Shown piece after piece: positions 8,864-17,955 of a stretch of DNA of 64,000 bases (position 1 is its first letter; each line of letters starts with the position of its first letter). The notes under the pieces were generated by a model, which saw only the letters and a program-made list of their open reading frames with translations, did no database searches and was not told where the DNA came from. Made by a program: the position numbers and the translations under genes. Source of the stretch: Virgibacillus sp. 7505 (lineage in GTDB: Bacteria; Bacillota; Bacilli; Bacillales; Amphibacillaceae); NCBI RefSeq assembly GCF_002272135.1, contig NZ_NPBF01000017.1:1-64000 (forward strand), given 5' to 3'.

Positions 8864-11122
8864 ATGGTGAAAAGAGGCAGAATTGTTGCCTTCTTCTTGA
8901 TCGTCCTATTGCTTTTGGGTGCGATGGGAACGACGATTAAAGGAATCGCAAACGATTTAAACTTAGGACTCGATCTGCAGGGCGGATTCGAAGTGCTATA
9001 TGAAGTAAGTCCGCTGGAAGAAGGGGACAAGGTAAATACAGCAACGCTGAATGCCACAGCACAGGCATTAACGGAGCGTGTCGATTCCCTGGGTGTCAGT
9101 GAGACAAGCATCGATATCGAGCAGCCAAATAGGATCCGAGTCCAGCTTGCTGGTGTGAAGGATCAGGAACAGGCTCGTGAGATGCTGTCGACTACTGCTA
9201 ATCTATCATTCCGTGACACAGCAGATAAAGAATATCTGAATGGTACGGATATTGAGGCGGGCAGTGCGAAGCAGGCATTTGATCCACAAACGAATCAGCC
9301 GCTTGTTACGGTCGATATGAAAGACGCTTCCAAATTCGGCGAAGTGACAAGTGAGCTTTCTCAGCGTGCATTCCCAGACAACCGTCTGGTTATCTGGCTG
9401 GATTATGAAGATGGCGACTCTTATGAAGAGGAAGCACAAAAGCCTGAGAATGAACAAAAGTTCATTTCTGCTCCTGCAGTTTCACAGACTATCAACAGTA
9501 AATCAGTTCAGATTGAAGGTAACTTCACAGTAGAAAGTGCACAAGAGCTTGCTGACTTGCTGAATGCTGGGTCACTTCCAGTGAAGATGGAAGAAGTGTA
9601 CTCAAACTCAGTTGGTGCTCAATTCGGACAGGAAGCACTGGATCAGACAATGCTTGCAGGGTATATTGCCTTCGCACTTATCCTGTTGTTCATGATTGTG
9701 TACTACAGACTTCCAGGTTTAATTGCTTCCATTACTTTGGCAATTTTTGCTTATTTGAACATACTTGTGTTTGATTTACTTGGTGTAGTGCTGACGCTGC
9801 CAGGAATTGCGGCATTAATCCTAGGTGTGGGGATGGCTGTTGATGCCAATATCATCACTTACGAACGGATAAAAGATGAACTGAAAACCGGTAAGTCTCT
9901 AAAAGCCGCCTACAAAGCGGGTAACAAAAACTCATTGGCTACAATTACAGATGCCAACTTGACTACAATGATTGCAGGTATCGTGCTGTTCATATTCGGT
10001 ACTAGCTCCATCAAAGGGTTCGCAACGACACTAATCATTAGTATTCTATTGAGCTTCATTACAGCTGTGTATGGGTCACGGGCATTGCTCAGCTTGTTGG
10101 TGAAAAGCCGTGCGTTTGACAAGAAACCAGGCTGGTTCGGAGTTTCGAAAAAGAATATTCGCAAACTCAATGATAAAGAAGAACGTGAAGTCACATTCTA
10201 TGGGTTGAAGCTGAATCTAGTGAAGCATAGAAAAGCTTATTTTGCTTTCTCTATCGCGCTAACGATTGCCGGGATTATCTGCTTGAGTGTATTCAAGCTG
10301 AATCTTGGTATCGACTTCACGAGCGGATCTCGTGTGGAATTCGATTCAAATCAGGCTCTTACGACAGAACAAGTAGAACAGAAGATGGATGACTTCGGCT
10401 TCGAGTCGAGGGAAACGCAGCTGTCGGCTGATGGCAAACATGCCTCCGTCCGACTAGAGGATACGCTCACAAAAAACCAGGAAAATGAGTTGAAGAGCAG
10501 TATTCAAGATGAATATGGAGATGCACCGAGTATCAGTACAGTATCACCTATAATCGGAAAAGAACTAGCGGAAAATGGATTATACGCTGTCATCTTTGCT
10601 TCCATAGGTATCATCCTGTATGCGACGATCCGATTTGAATTTAAGTTTGCTGTAACAGCCATCTTGGCCTTGCTGCATGACGCCTTCTTCATCTTGGCGG
10701 TATTCAGTATCACCAGACTGGAATTCGACATTACGATCATAGCAGCAATTCTGACTATCATCGGTTATTCGATCAACGATACGATAGTGACCTTTGACCG
10801 GATCAAAGAGAATATCCGTATCAAACGGAAAGTCAAAACGTTCGATGAGCTGGCCAAAATCGTAAATGACAGCTTGCTGCAGACACTTGTGCGAAGTGTG
10901 AACACTGTTTTGACTGTAATAGTTGCAGCGATTATTCTGTGGCTCTTCGGTGCTGCGTCGATTGCTAACTTCTCTATTGCGCTTATAATTGGGCTAGCAG
11001 CGGGGACATATTCTTCCCTATTCATTGCTTCACAGCTATGGCTCGTTTGGCGCGGCAGAAATATTGAAAAAAATCCAATCATCCATGAAGAGAAAAAGAA
11101 AGTGGAAGGACCGCAAGTCTGA
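8864..11122 (+). CDS. secDF: Fused protein translocase SecDF
   Basis: SecDF is the proton-driven RND-type membrane protein that completes protein export at the SecYEG channel. As in other Bacillales, SecD and SecF are fused (about 752 residues). The SecD half has one N-terminal helix, the DLQGGFEVLYEV motif, a large extracytoplasmic part and five helices ending near GSRALLSLLV. The SecF half begins around GLKLNLVKHRKAYF and contains GIDFTSGSRVEFD and ILTIIGYSINDTIVTFDRIKEN. ATG 8864 is chosen because GGGAGG lies ten bases upstream; ATG 8846 overlaps that site. A strong terminator follows. Confidence 0.97.
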   Translation: MVKRGRIVAFFLIVLLLLGAMGTTIKGIANDLNLGLDLQGGFEVLYEVSPLEEGDKVNTATLNATAQALTERVDSLGVSETSIDIEQPNRIRVQLAGVKDQEQAREMLSTTANLSFRDTADKEYLNGTDIEAGSAKQAFDPQTNQPLVTVDMKDASKFGEVTSELSQRAFPDNRLVIWLDYEDGDSYEEEAQKPENEQKFISAPAVSQTINSKSVQIEGNFTVESAQELADLLNAGSLPVKMEEVYSNSVGAQFGQEALDQTMLAGYIAFALILLFMIVYYRLPGLIASITLAIFAYLNILVFDLLGVVLTLPGIAALILGVGMAVDANIITYERIKDELKTGKSLKAAYKAGNKNSLATITDANLTTMIAGIVLFIFGTSSIKGFATTLIISILLSFITAVYGSRALLSLLVKSRAFDKKPGWFGVSKKNIRKLNDKEEREVTFYGLKLNLVKHRKAYFAFSIALTIAGIICLSVFKLNLGIDFTSGSRVEFDSNQALTTEQVEQKMDDFGFESRETQLSADGKHASVRLEDTLTKNQENELKSSIQDEYGDAPSISTVSPIIGKELAENGLYAVIFASIGIILYATIRFEFKFAVTAILALLHDAFFILAVFSITRLEFDITIIAAILTIIGYSINDTIVTFDRIKENIRIKRKVKTFDELAKIVNDSLLQTLVRSVNTVLTVIVAAIILWLFGAASIANFSIALIIGLAAGTYSSLFIASQLWLVWRGRNIEKNPIIHEEKKKVEGPQV

Positions 11123-11128
11123 TTGGAT

Positions 11129-11161
11129 AACCCCCGTTGTAAATACGGGGGTTATTTTTTT
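11129..11161 (+). terminator. Terminator of secDF
   Basis: Perfect nine-base stem AACCCCCGT (11129-11137) / ACGGGGGTT (11145-11153) followed by a run of seven T. Confidence 0.93.
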
Positions 11162-11208
11162 GGGAATGGGGAATGTAAAGAGTAGCACCATTAGAAAGGA
11201 GCCAGCAA

Positions 11209-11592
11209 ATGAAGGCACAATGGTATATCATTCTAGCAGTCATTTTTGCAGTACTTATTGCAGTATTCGCAGTTATCAACGTTGACAGCGTGCAGGTGGA
11301 CTATCTATTCGGTACAGGCTCTGCTCCGCTAATCCTGATCATTTTGTTCTCCGTTTTGATGGGCGTCTTAATTACAGCATCTGTAGGAGGGTTGCGTATG
11401 TTCAAGTTAAATAGGGAAGTACGCGCTTTACGTAAGGATAATGATAAAAAAGCAGCTGAAATAACAGAACTTCAAGAAAAACGTGCGGAACAAGGACATG
11501 AAGAAGTTGAAAGGCCAACGACGAATATTTCCGATCCGACAACAAATACCTACCCAACATCCGAACGAATTAGAGATGAATACAGACAATAA
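11209..11592 (+). CDS. LapA domain (DUF1049) membrane protein, YrvD-like
   Basis: A 127-residue product with two N-terminal membrane helices (about residues 4-24 and 41-63), the LapA/DUF1049 segment FAVINVDSVQVDYLFGTGSAPLI between them, a coiled-coil-like charged stretch (REVRALRKDNDKKAAEITEL) and a Thr/Asn-rich tail. In B. subtilis the related yrvD lies in the same place between secDF and recJ. In E. coli LapA acts with LapB in control of lipopolysaccharide synthesis, which cannot apply here, so the role is unknown. ATG follows AAAGGAG. Confidence 0.8.
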   Translation: MKAQWYIILAVIFAVLIAVFAVINVDSVQVDYLFGTGSAPLILIILFSVLMGVLITASVGGLRMFKLNREVRALRKDNDKKAAEITELQEKRAEQGHEEVERPTTNISDPTTNTYPTSERIRDEYRQ

Positions 11593-11598
11593 CCGATT

Positions 11599-11648
11599 GC
11601 TCCCTCGACCAGGCTCTAGTATAATAGCTTGGTTAGGGGGTCTTTTTT
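11599..11648 (+). terminator. Hairpin after lapA-like gene, overlapping the recJ ribosome binding site
   Basis: CCCTCGACCAGGCT (about 11601-11614) pairs imperfectly with AGCTTGGTTAGGGGG (about 11626-11640) and is followed by TCTTTTTTT. The 3' arm contains AGGGGG, the only Shine-Dalgarno available to recJ ATG 11650. A promoter-like TATAAT also lies in the loop. Confidence 0.65.
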
Positions 11649-11649
11649 T

Positions 11650-13995
11650 ATGTTAGAAAGCAGAATGAGATGGAAGGATAATAGCAGCCGACCTTCAGCT
11701 CACGAGCCTATGGGATTGGGTGTTTCTCCGCTGGTAGAGCAGCTGCTCATACAGCGCGGAATCACGTCAGCTGAGGCTGCAAAACGGTTCCTTCATCCGT
11801 CTCTAGAGGACCTACACAGCCCGGAACTTATTTCTGATATAGATGTTGCAGCGGAACGGATCCGTGCTGCAGTGGAGCAGGGTGAAAAAATTCTGGTTTT
11901 CGGAGATTATGATGCAGATGGTGTTTCATCCACAGTTGTTTTATTGGAAGCATTACGGGAGCTTGGAGCGGATTGCGATTATTATATTCCTAACCGATTT
12001 ACGGAAGGTTACGGTCCGAACGAAGCAGCTTTCCGAGCCGCAAAGGAAAATGGCTATCAGTTGATTGTGACAGTGGATACAGGTATTGCTGCGATCCACG
12101 AAGCAGAAGTAGCGAAACAAATTGGAATCGATCTTATCATCACGGATCACCATGAAGTGCAGGAAGCTGTCCCGGAAGCTGTCGCAGTGGTACATCCGAA
12201 ATGTTCGCCGGATTATCCTTTCCATGAGCTTGCAGGAGTAGGTGTCGCTTTTAAGCTGGCTCATTATTTACTTGGCTATTTTCCAAAACAGCTGCTTGAC
12301 CTTGTTGTGATCGGAACGATAGCTGATTTGGTGCCGCTTGTTGATGAGAACAGGGTGCTGGCTGCCGAGGGGTTAAAGGCAATTGCGTCGTCGACAAGAC
12401 CTGGAATCCGTGCTCTGAGAGACAGCTGCGGACTAGACGGCGTTGTAACAGAAGAAGATATCGGCTTCAAAATCGGGCCGCGTATCAATGCAGTTGGACG
12501 GTTGCAGGATGCTGACCTCGCTGTCGAATTGCTGTTGGCAGCTTCGTACGAGGAAGCCGCTGAAATGGCAGAGGAAATCCAATCTCTCAATACAGAACGA
12601 CAAAATATCGTTGCCAAAATAGCAAAAGAAGCGGAAGCAATGGTCAGAGAACAGTCAGAGGAAGACAGCAGCCATGTCATCATCGTTGCAAAGGAAGGCT
12701 GGAACGAAGGAGTACTTGGGATTGTGGCCTCGAAACTGGTCAGAACCTTCGACCGGCCGGCGATTGTGCTGGCGATTCATCCGGAAAAAGGTACGGCGAA
12801 AGGTTCTGCCCGCAGTATTGATGCTTTTGATCTGTTCCACCACTGTATGCAGGTTCGGGATCACTTCATCGCTTTCGGGGGACACGCCCAAGCGGCCGGG
12901 ATGACATTAGAGCTGGAACAATTGGATAAACTGCGAAAAGCTTTGAATCAAATGGCAGCAGAATCGCTTTCAGCAGAAGATTTCAAACAAACGCTTGCGA
13001 TCGATTTGTCGGTTACAGTGGAAGATGTTTCAATCGATTTGATCCGGGACATGGCTCAGCTCTCGCCTTTTGGAATGCAAAATCCAAAGCCACTTGTGAA
13101 GCTTACTTCACCAATGCGGGAAGTAAAGCTCATCGGAGCAAATAAAAACCATCTCAAGTTCGTATTTGCAGAGGAAAGCGTACAGTTAGACGGTGTATGC
13201 TTTGGTCAGGGAGATCTTTACCCATTCCTCACTCCGGCAGATGATCTGGAAGTTGTCGGGGAATTGTCTATCAATGAATGGAATGGCAGACAAAAACCGC
13301 AAATCTTGATTGAAGATGTCGCAATTCGCTCTTGGCAGCTATTTGATCATAGAGGCAGCAAGCAGCTGAAGAAGGCTGTTCAAATCAAAAATGAAGAAGA
13401 GACAGCTGTCGTGCGATTCCGGCCGAATACGGATTTAAGCTGGCTGTCTGATCAGATTCGTGTTTTGGATTTTGAAACAGAAGGCCTTGCAAATGCGGCA
13501 GGCAATATCAGGGCTGTCATATTCGCTGATATGCCTCGACGTATGACGGATATCACGTATGTCTTGCAGCATATACAGCCAGATTTGATTTATGCGTGCT
13601 ATGATGTGAAAGAGAATGCCTACTTACAAGGTTTTCCAGATCGTGATCAATTCAAAGTGTTCTATGCGATTCTGCTAAAGCAGAAGACTATGATGTACAG
13701 CCAGCTAGTGGATTATCTGAAAAACAGCCGAGGCTGGAGTCCTGAAAGGACCAAGTTTATTTCCGACGTGTTTTTTGAGCTGGAATTTGTTAAACTAGAT
13801 AAGGATCAAATTTCAATCAACCCAAATCCTTCCAAACGTGATCTGGCTGACTCTGAGGTCTACCAGGGATTGAAGGAAGCGATAGAAGTCGAGAAGATCT
13901 TATATTATTCCGGCTATAAAGAATTGAAAGCGTGGCTGGAACGCGTACTTGAACGCGGGGAAGTTATCGAGGAGGAAGCAGTAAATGGATTATAA
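11650..13995 (+). CDS. recJ: Single-strand-specific 5'-3' exonuclease RecJ
   Basis: RecJ degrades single-stranded DNA 5' to 3' in recombination and mismatch repair. The 781-residue product shows the DHH phosphoesterase motifs [11 protein letters not shown] (near residue 87), VTDHHE-type TDHHE (near 165), [11 protein letters not shown]-like [10 protein letters not shown], and DHHA1 segment [13 protein letters not shown]. An OB-fold ([12 protein letters not shown]) follows, then the about 200-residue C-terminal extension typical of Bacillus YrvE. ATG 11650 is chosen over TTG 11629 because the only purine-rich site lies between them. Its end overlaps apt by 11 bases. Confidence 0.97.
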   Translation: MLESRMRWKDNSSRPSAHEPMGLGVSPLVEQLLIQRGITSAEAAKRFLHPSLEDLHSPELISDIDVAAERIRAAVEQGEKILVFGDYDADGVSSTVVLLEALRELGADCDYYIPNRFTEGYGPNEAAFRAAKENGYQLIVTVDTGIAAIHEAEVAKQIGIDLIITDHHEVQEAVPEAVAVVHPKCSPDYPFHELAGVGVAFKLAHYLLGYFPKQLLDLVVIGTIADLVPLVDENRVLAAEGLKAIASSTRPGIRALRDSCGLDGVVTEEDIGFKIGPRINAVGRLQDADLAVELLLAASYEEAAEMAEEIQSLNTERQNIVAKIAKEAEAMVREQSEEDSSHVIIVAKEGWNEGVLGIVASKLVRTFDRPAIVLAIHPEKGTAKGSARSIDAFDLFHHCMQVRDHFIAFGGHAQAAGMTLELEQLDKLRKALNQMAAESLSAEDFKQTLAIDLSVTVEDVSIDLIRDMAQLSPFGMQNPKPLVKLTSPMREVKLIGANKNHLKFVFAEESVQLDGVCFGQGDLYPFLTPADDLEVVGELSINEWNGRQKPQILIEDVAIRSWQLFDHRGSKQLKKAVQIKNEEETAVVRFRPNTDLSWLSDQIRVLDFETEGLANAAGNIRAVIFADMPRRMTDITYVLQHIQPDLIYACYDVKENAYLQGFPDRDQFKVFYAILLKQKTMMYSQLVDYLKNSRGWSPERTKFISDVFFELEFVKLDKDQISINPNPSKRDLADSEVYQGLKEAIEVEKILYYSGYKELKAWLERVLERGEVIEEEAVNGL

Positions 13996-14500
13996 AAAAT
14001 ATATTACAGTCGTAGAGGACTGGCCGAAACCAGGTATCCGATTCAAGGATATCACTACTTTGATGGATAATGGTCCGGCTTATAAATCAGCGGTAAATGA
14101 AATCGTGGAATTCGCTAAAGATAAAAATGTGGACTTGATTGTCGGTCCAGAAGCGCGCGGCTTCATCGTAGGCTGCCCGGTATCGTATGCGCTGGATATC
14201 GGCTTTGCCCCTGTCCGTAAGGAAGGCAAGCTTCCTCGTGAAGTTATCAAAGTCGCTTATGGACTTGAGTATGGTGAGAATGTACTCACAATCCATAAAG
14301 ATGCTATCAAACCAGGTCAGCGCGTCCTTATTACGGATGACTTGCTGGCAACTGGCGGTACAATCGAAGCAACAATCAAGCTTGTTGAGGAATTAGGCGG
14401 TATTGTTGTCGGATGTGCGTTCTTCGTGGAATTGTCATATCTAGACGGCAGAGATAAGCTGGATGGCTATGAAGTACTTACATTGACTAGCTACGAATAA
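13985..14500 (+). CDS. apt: Adenine phosphoribosyltransferase
   Basis: Apt makes AMP from adenine and PRPP in purine salvage. The 171-residue product has the standard start [24 protein letters not shown], the segment [17 protein letters not shown] and the PRPP-binding loop [13 protein letters not shown] (near residue 115). The start codon lies inside the end of recJ, behind GAGGAGG, so translation is coupled. The gene order recJ-apt-relA is conserved in Bacillus, and adenine salvage next to (p)ppGpp synthesis is a standing association. A terminator separates apt from relA here. Confidence 0.97.
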   Translation: MDYKKYITVVEDWPKPGIRFKDITTLMDNGPAYKSAVNEIVEFAKDKNVDLIVGPEARGFIVGCPVSYALDIGFAPVRKEGKLPREVIKVAYGLEYGENVLTIHKDAIKPGQRVLITDDLLATGGTIEATIKLVEELGGIVVGCAFFVELSYLDGRDKLDGYEVLTLTSYE

Positions 14501-14515
14501 TATCGGACAGAACAG

Positions 14516-14545
14516 GAGTGCCTCATTCGGGGCACTCTTTGTTTC
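14516..14545 (+). terminator. Terminator of apt
   Basis: Stem GAGTGCC (14516-14522) / GGCACTC (14531-14537) followed by TTTGTTTCATTTT. Confidence 0.8.
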
Positions 14546-14666
14546 ATTTTAAGAAACAGATACTTGTCGAATAGATTGGATATTTGTTAAGCTTATAAAA
14601 ATAACATGTGACAGTTCAGAACCCTCGTCGCTTATGCAGACGATGAGAAGGAGTTTAACTAAAGAG

Positions 14667-16883
14667 ATGCCAAAGGAAAAAGTTCTCACGGCCGAAGAGG
14701 TCATACAAGAAGCAGCACGATATCTGTCGGACGAGCATATCGATTTTATCCGGAAAGCGTATGAGTTCGCCGAAAAAGCGCATGAAGGACAATTCCGCCG
14801 TTCCGGTGAAGCTTATATCATTCATCCTGTTCAAGTGGCCGGAATCCTTGTTCATCTGGAACTCGATGCCGAAACGATTGCAGGCGGCTTCCTGCACGAT
14901 GTAGTAGAGGATACACCTGTAACGGTCGAAGAGTTGGAAGCAGCTTTTAATGCCGAAGTAGCAATGCTCGTAGATGGCGTTTCCAAGCTTGGGAAAATTA
15001 AATACAAATCAAAACAAGCACAGCAAGCTGAAAATCACCGGAAGATGTTCGTTGCAATGGCAAAGGATATTCGGGTCATTCTGATTAAGCTTGCTGACCG
15101 TTTGCATAATATGCGTACACTGAAGCATCTGTCACCTGAAAAGCAGCGCCGGATTTCTAATGAGACACTTGAAATCTTTGCACCGCTTGCACACAGACTC
15201 GGAATCAGTACGATCAAGTGGGAACTCGAGGATACCGCACTTCGCTATATGAATCCTCAGCAGTATTATCGAATCGTCCACCTTATGAAGCAAAAGCGCG
15301 ATGAACGGGAAAGCTACATCGGTGACGTGATGGATCAGATCCGCAGTCAGCTTAGTGATATAAACATCGATGCTGATATATTCGGACGGCCGAAACACTT
15401 GTACAGTATTTATCGGAAGATGGAGTATCAGCATAAGCAGTTCAATGAAATCTATGACCTGCTTGCGGTTCGAGTCATTGTGAAAAGCATCAAAGACTGT
15501 TATGCCGTTCTTGGCGTAATTCATACATGCTGGAAACCGATGCCGGGCAGATTCAAGGATTATATTGCGATGCCAAAGCTTAACCTTTACCAATCCTTGC
15601 ATACGACTGTCATCGGGCCAAAGGGCGATCCGCTCGAGGTACAGATCCGTACGGAAGAAATGCATGAGATAGCAGAATACGGTATCGCAGCTCATTGGGC
15701 GTATAAAGAAGGCAAACAGCTAAACACGAGCACGCAGAAGAAATCATTTGAAGAAAAGCTGACATGGTTCCGTGAGATTCTTGATTTCCAGAATGAATCC
15801 GAAAATGCGGAGGAGTTCATGGAATCACTTAAACTCGACCTTTTTAGTGACATGGTTTATGTGTTCACACCAAAAGGTGATGTTATCGAACTTCCTTCAG
15901 GCTCCGTTCCGATTGATTTCGCTTATCGAGTTCATACAGAAGTAGGCAATCATACAGTTGGCGCCAAGATCAACGGTAAGATGGAGCCGCTTGAGTATAA
16001 ACTGAAGAATGGCGATATTGTGGAAATGATGACTTCCAAGCATTCCTATGGACCATCTCAGGACTGGGTCAAGCTTGCCCAGACTACGCATGCTCGCAAT
16101 AAGATCAAACAGTTCTTCAAGAAACAGCGCCGGGAAGAGAATGTTGCCAAAGGCAAGGAGCTCGTCGAGGAAGAAGTCAAGCAGTCTGGCTTCGATATGA
16201 AGCTTGTATTTACACCGGATAACCTTCGCAAGGTAGTTGAGAAATTCAACTTCACGTCCGAGGAAGATATGTATGCAGCTGTCGGTTATCAAGGTATCAC
16301 AGCAGCGCAGATTACAACTAGACTAACTGAGAGCCTGCGCCGTCAGTATGAAAAAGAAGAAGTGATGGAGAAGACGATTGAAACAGCGAAGATGGCAAGT
16401 GCGTCCAAATCCGCTGCCTCAAGCCGCAAGCGGGATTCCGGGGTGCGTGTCGAGGGTGTGGATAATATGCTTGTCCGTCTTTCCAAATGCTGCAACCCTG
16501 TACCAGGCGACGAAATTATCGGCTATATAACGAAGGGAAGGGGAGTCTCTGTCCATCGTTCCGACTGTCCGAATATGCAGACAGAAGATGCGCAAACGCG
16601 TAAGCTGCATGTCGACTGGGAAAACAATGCCACCATTTCCAAGCAATATCATGTGGACTTGGAGATAACAGCCTTTGATAGACATGGATTGATGAATGAA
16701 GTACTGCAAGCTGTCAATGAGACCCGCACACAAATTACTGCTGTCGATGGCAAGTCCGACCGGAATAAGCTGGCAACAATCCATCTGACAATTTTGATTC
16801 ATAATATCGGGCATCTACGGAAAATCGTAGAGCGGATCAAACAAATTAAAGATATTTATACAGTTACGAGAATGCTGCAATAG
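14667..16883 (+). CDS. relA: Bifunctional (p)ppGpp synthetase/hydrolase Rel
   Basis: Rel makes and degrades (p)ppGpp in the stringent response while bound to stalled ribosomes. The protein (about 738 residues) has an intact hydrolase HD domain (FLHDVVEDT near residue 74, KLADRLHNMRTL), synthetase domain (GRFKDYIAMPK near 294, QSLHTTVIGP), TGS (VYVFTPKGDVIELPSGSVPIDFAY), the Cys-rich CCNPVPGDEI/GRGVSVHR region and a C-terminal ACT domain. Both enzymatic halves look functional. ATG 14667 (MPKEKVLTAEEV) matches the family N-terminus with AGAAGGAG upstream; ATG 14634 and 14643 lack a binding site. Confidence 0.97.
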   Translation: MPKEKVLTAEEVIQEAARYLSDEHIDFIRKAYEFAEKAHEGQFRRSGEAYIIHPVQVAGILVHLELDAETIAGGFLHDVVEDTPVTVEELEAAFNAEVAMLVDGVSKLGKIKYKSKQAQQAENHRKMFVAMAKDIRVILIKLADRLHNMRTLKHLSPEKQRRISNETLEIFAPLAHRLGISTIKWELEDTALRYMNPQQYYRIVHLMKQKRDERESYIGDVMDQIRSQLSDINIDADIFGRPKHLYSIYRKMEYQHKQFNEIYDLLAVRVIVKSIKDCYAVLGVIHTCWKPMPGRFKDYIAMPKLNLYQSLHTTVIGPKGDPLEVQIRTEEMHEIAEYGIAAHWAYKEGKQLNTSTQKKSFEEKLTWFREILDFQNESENAEEFMESLKLDLFSDMVYVFTPKGDVIELPSGSVPIDFAYRVHTEVGNHTVGAKINGKMEPLEYKLKNGDIVEMMTSKHSYGPSQDWVKLAQTTHARNKIKQFFKKQRREENVAKGKELVEEEVKQSGFDMKLVFTPDNLRKVVEKFNFTSEEDMYAAVGYQGITAAQITTRLTESLRRQYEKEEVMEKTIETAKMASASKSAASSRKRDSGVRVEGVDNMLVRLSKCCNPVPGDEIIGYITKGRGVSVHRSDCPNMQTEDAQTRKLHVDWENNATISKQYHVDLEITAFDRHGLMNEVLQAVNETRTQITAVDGKSDRNKLATIHLTILIHNIGHLRKIVERIKQIKDIYTVTRMLQ

Positions 16884-16901
16884 AGAAATGAGGCACAAGA
16901 G

Positions 16902-17363
16902 ATGAAAGTAGTAGCACAGCTTGCAAAAGAAGCCAGCGTCACTGTACGTGAAGAGGTTATCGGAAAAATCGGCAAAGGCTTCATGCTGCTTGTAGGCATC
17001 ACACATGAGGATACGGAGGCGGATCTTGATTATATCGTGAATAAGCTGATTCACCTTCGCGTCTTCGAAGATGCTGACGGAAAGATGAATGAGTCGCTCC
17101 TGCAAATCGGCGGTGAAGTTCTATCTATTTCCCAATTCACATTGTATGCTGATACACGGAAGGGGCGCCGGCCCAGCTTCACTGACGCAGCAAAGCCGGA
17201 TATTGCCATTAAGCTTTATGAACAATTTAATCAAAAGCTTATCGAAGCAGGCATTCACGTGGAAACTGGGGAATTCGGTGCGCATATGGACGTACAGCTC
17301 ATCAATGAAGGCCCGATTACCATTATCTTGGACAGTGCAGATCGACCGAACAAGGAAGCATAA
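16902..17363 (+). CDS. dtd: D-aminoacyl-tRNA deacylase
   Basis: Dtd removes D-amino acids wrongly loaded on tRNA. The 153-residue product has both family motifs: [17 protein letters not shown] (from residue about 76) and NEGPITI near residue 140 (usual form NxGPVT). One oddity is the N-terminus: most relatives read QRVxxASV, here it is QLAKEASV, so the usual Arg is a Leu. It follows relA after 18 bases, as in most Bacillales, and is probably made from the same message. Its stop codon lies in the loop of a terminator. Confidence 0.96.
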   Translation: MKVVAQLAKEASVTVREEVIGKIGKGFMLLVGITHEDTEADLDYIVNKLIHLRVFEDADGKMNESLLQIGGEVLSISQFTLYADTRKGRRPSFTDAAKPDIAIKLYEQFNQKLIEAGIHVETGEFGAHMDVQLINEGPITIILDSADRPNKEA

Positions 17364-17380
17364 TGCTTTCTTGTTTTTTT
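17351..17380 (+). terminator. Terminator formed around the dtd stop codon
   Basis: A ten-base stem CAAGGAAGCA (17351-17360) / TGCTTTCTTG (17364-17373) whose three-base loop is the dtd TAA, followed by TTTTTTT. It ends the relA-dtd transcript. Confidence 0.88.
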
Positions 17381-17410
17381 GTATAAAGAATGGTTGAATC
17401 GAGAATACTA
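17381..17410 (+). promoter_or_regulatory. Candidate sigma-F/sigma-G promoter
   Basis: GTATA (17381-17385), 15 bases, GAGAATACTA (17401-17410). Against the sigma-F pattern GYATA-N15-GGnnAnAnTR only one base differs. Read as sigma-G it is GTATA-N18-AATACTA, also one base from CATACTA. It begins immediately after the dtd terminator and would drive the 56-residue gene at 17444. Confidence 0.45.
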
Positions 17411-17443
17411 GTTGAGAAAAAATCCGAAAAAGGTGTGATCAGC

Positions 17444-17614
17444 TTGCGTAGCAGTGATGCACAGCAGCATGTATTCGCCGCATCCCGGCTGGATGCTGTC
17501 CGGCTTCGAGGTGAGCCAGCTTCTATGATCGACGATCCGGTTATACCGAACTTCACAGGATCACCAAACAGTATGGAACGAAAAAAATTACAAGAACGAC
17601 TAAAACAATCTTGA
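17444..17614 (+). CDS. Small protein of unknown function, possibly forespore-expressed (56 aa)
   Basis: I do not recognise this family. TTG 17444 has AAAGGTG at suitable spacing, whereas the in-frame ATG 17390 has no binding site and overlaps the candidate promoter at 17381-17410. The product is small, polar and slightly basic, begins with SSDAQQHVFAASRLDAVRLRG and ends MERKKLQERLKQS, with no membrane helix. It sits alone between the dtd terminator and the promoter of the hisS T-box, whose -35 overlaps its stop codon. In B. subtilis a small gene of unknown function (yrzK) occupies this neighbourhood; homology is not established. A spore-core role would fit the promoter but is inference. Confidence 0.5.
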   Translation: MRSSDAQQHVFAASRLDAVRLRGEPASMIDDPVIPNFTGSPNSMERKKLQERLKQS

Positions 17615-17640
17615 CAATCTTTCTTACAAACATGTACTAT
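17611..17640 (+). promoter_or_regulatory. Sigma-A promoter of the hisS-aspS operon
   Basis: TTGACA (17611-17616), 18-base spacer, TACTAT (17635-17640). Its -35 overlaps the stop codon of the preceding small gene. Confidence 0.75.
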
Positions 17641-17646
17641 TATTAC

Positions 17647-17902
17647 AATCTAAAGAAACCGGAAATCCGATGAGGGAAAGAGTAAGTCGAAATCACTGTG
17701 AACAGAGATCAGGCGTCATTGGCTGTAAGCGCCTGGCACAGCTTCGAACTGAAAGACATTCCTTAGGATCACTGTCGAACAACGCAGTAGACAGTGACGT
17801 AGCAGGCGTTAACTGACCAAGGTGGGATACAGCTGTATCCAACTAGGGTGGCAACGCGGGAAAAACTCCCGTCCCTTGTGTTATAAGGGACGGGGGTTTT
17901 TT
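17647..17902 (+). ncRNA. T-box riboswitch controlling hisS-aspS
   Basis: The leader holds the T-box sequence AGGGTGGCAACGCGG (17845-17859) and a terminator (CTCCCGTCCCTT / AAGGGACGGGGG, T-run to 17902) that competes with the antiterminator. Stem I closes with AGGGAA near the 5' end against TTCCTT (17759-17764). Its internal loop carries AGAGTAAG on one side and GAAAGACA on the other. By the same geometry seen in the alaS leader of this window (GAAA-codon-A), the specifier is GAC (Asp, 17755-17757); the following overlapped triplet CAT (17757-17759) is His. Uncharged tRNA binding is expected to allow read-through into hisS and aspS. The 5' end is estimated from the promoter. Confidence 0.93.
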
Positions 17903-17955
17903 GTCATTATTTTTGGAATCCGGGGATTGGGTCATTAGTCGAGGAGGTTTATCAC

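Noticed and set aside
14634-14666. Upstream in-frame start codons for relA
   Set aside because: ATG 14634 and 14643 lack a binding site and would add an unusual basic extension; the Shine-Dalgarno AGAAGGAG lies between them and ATG 14667.
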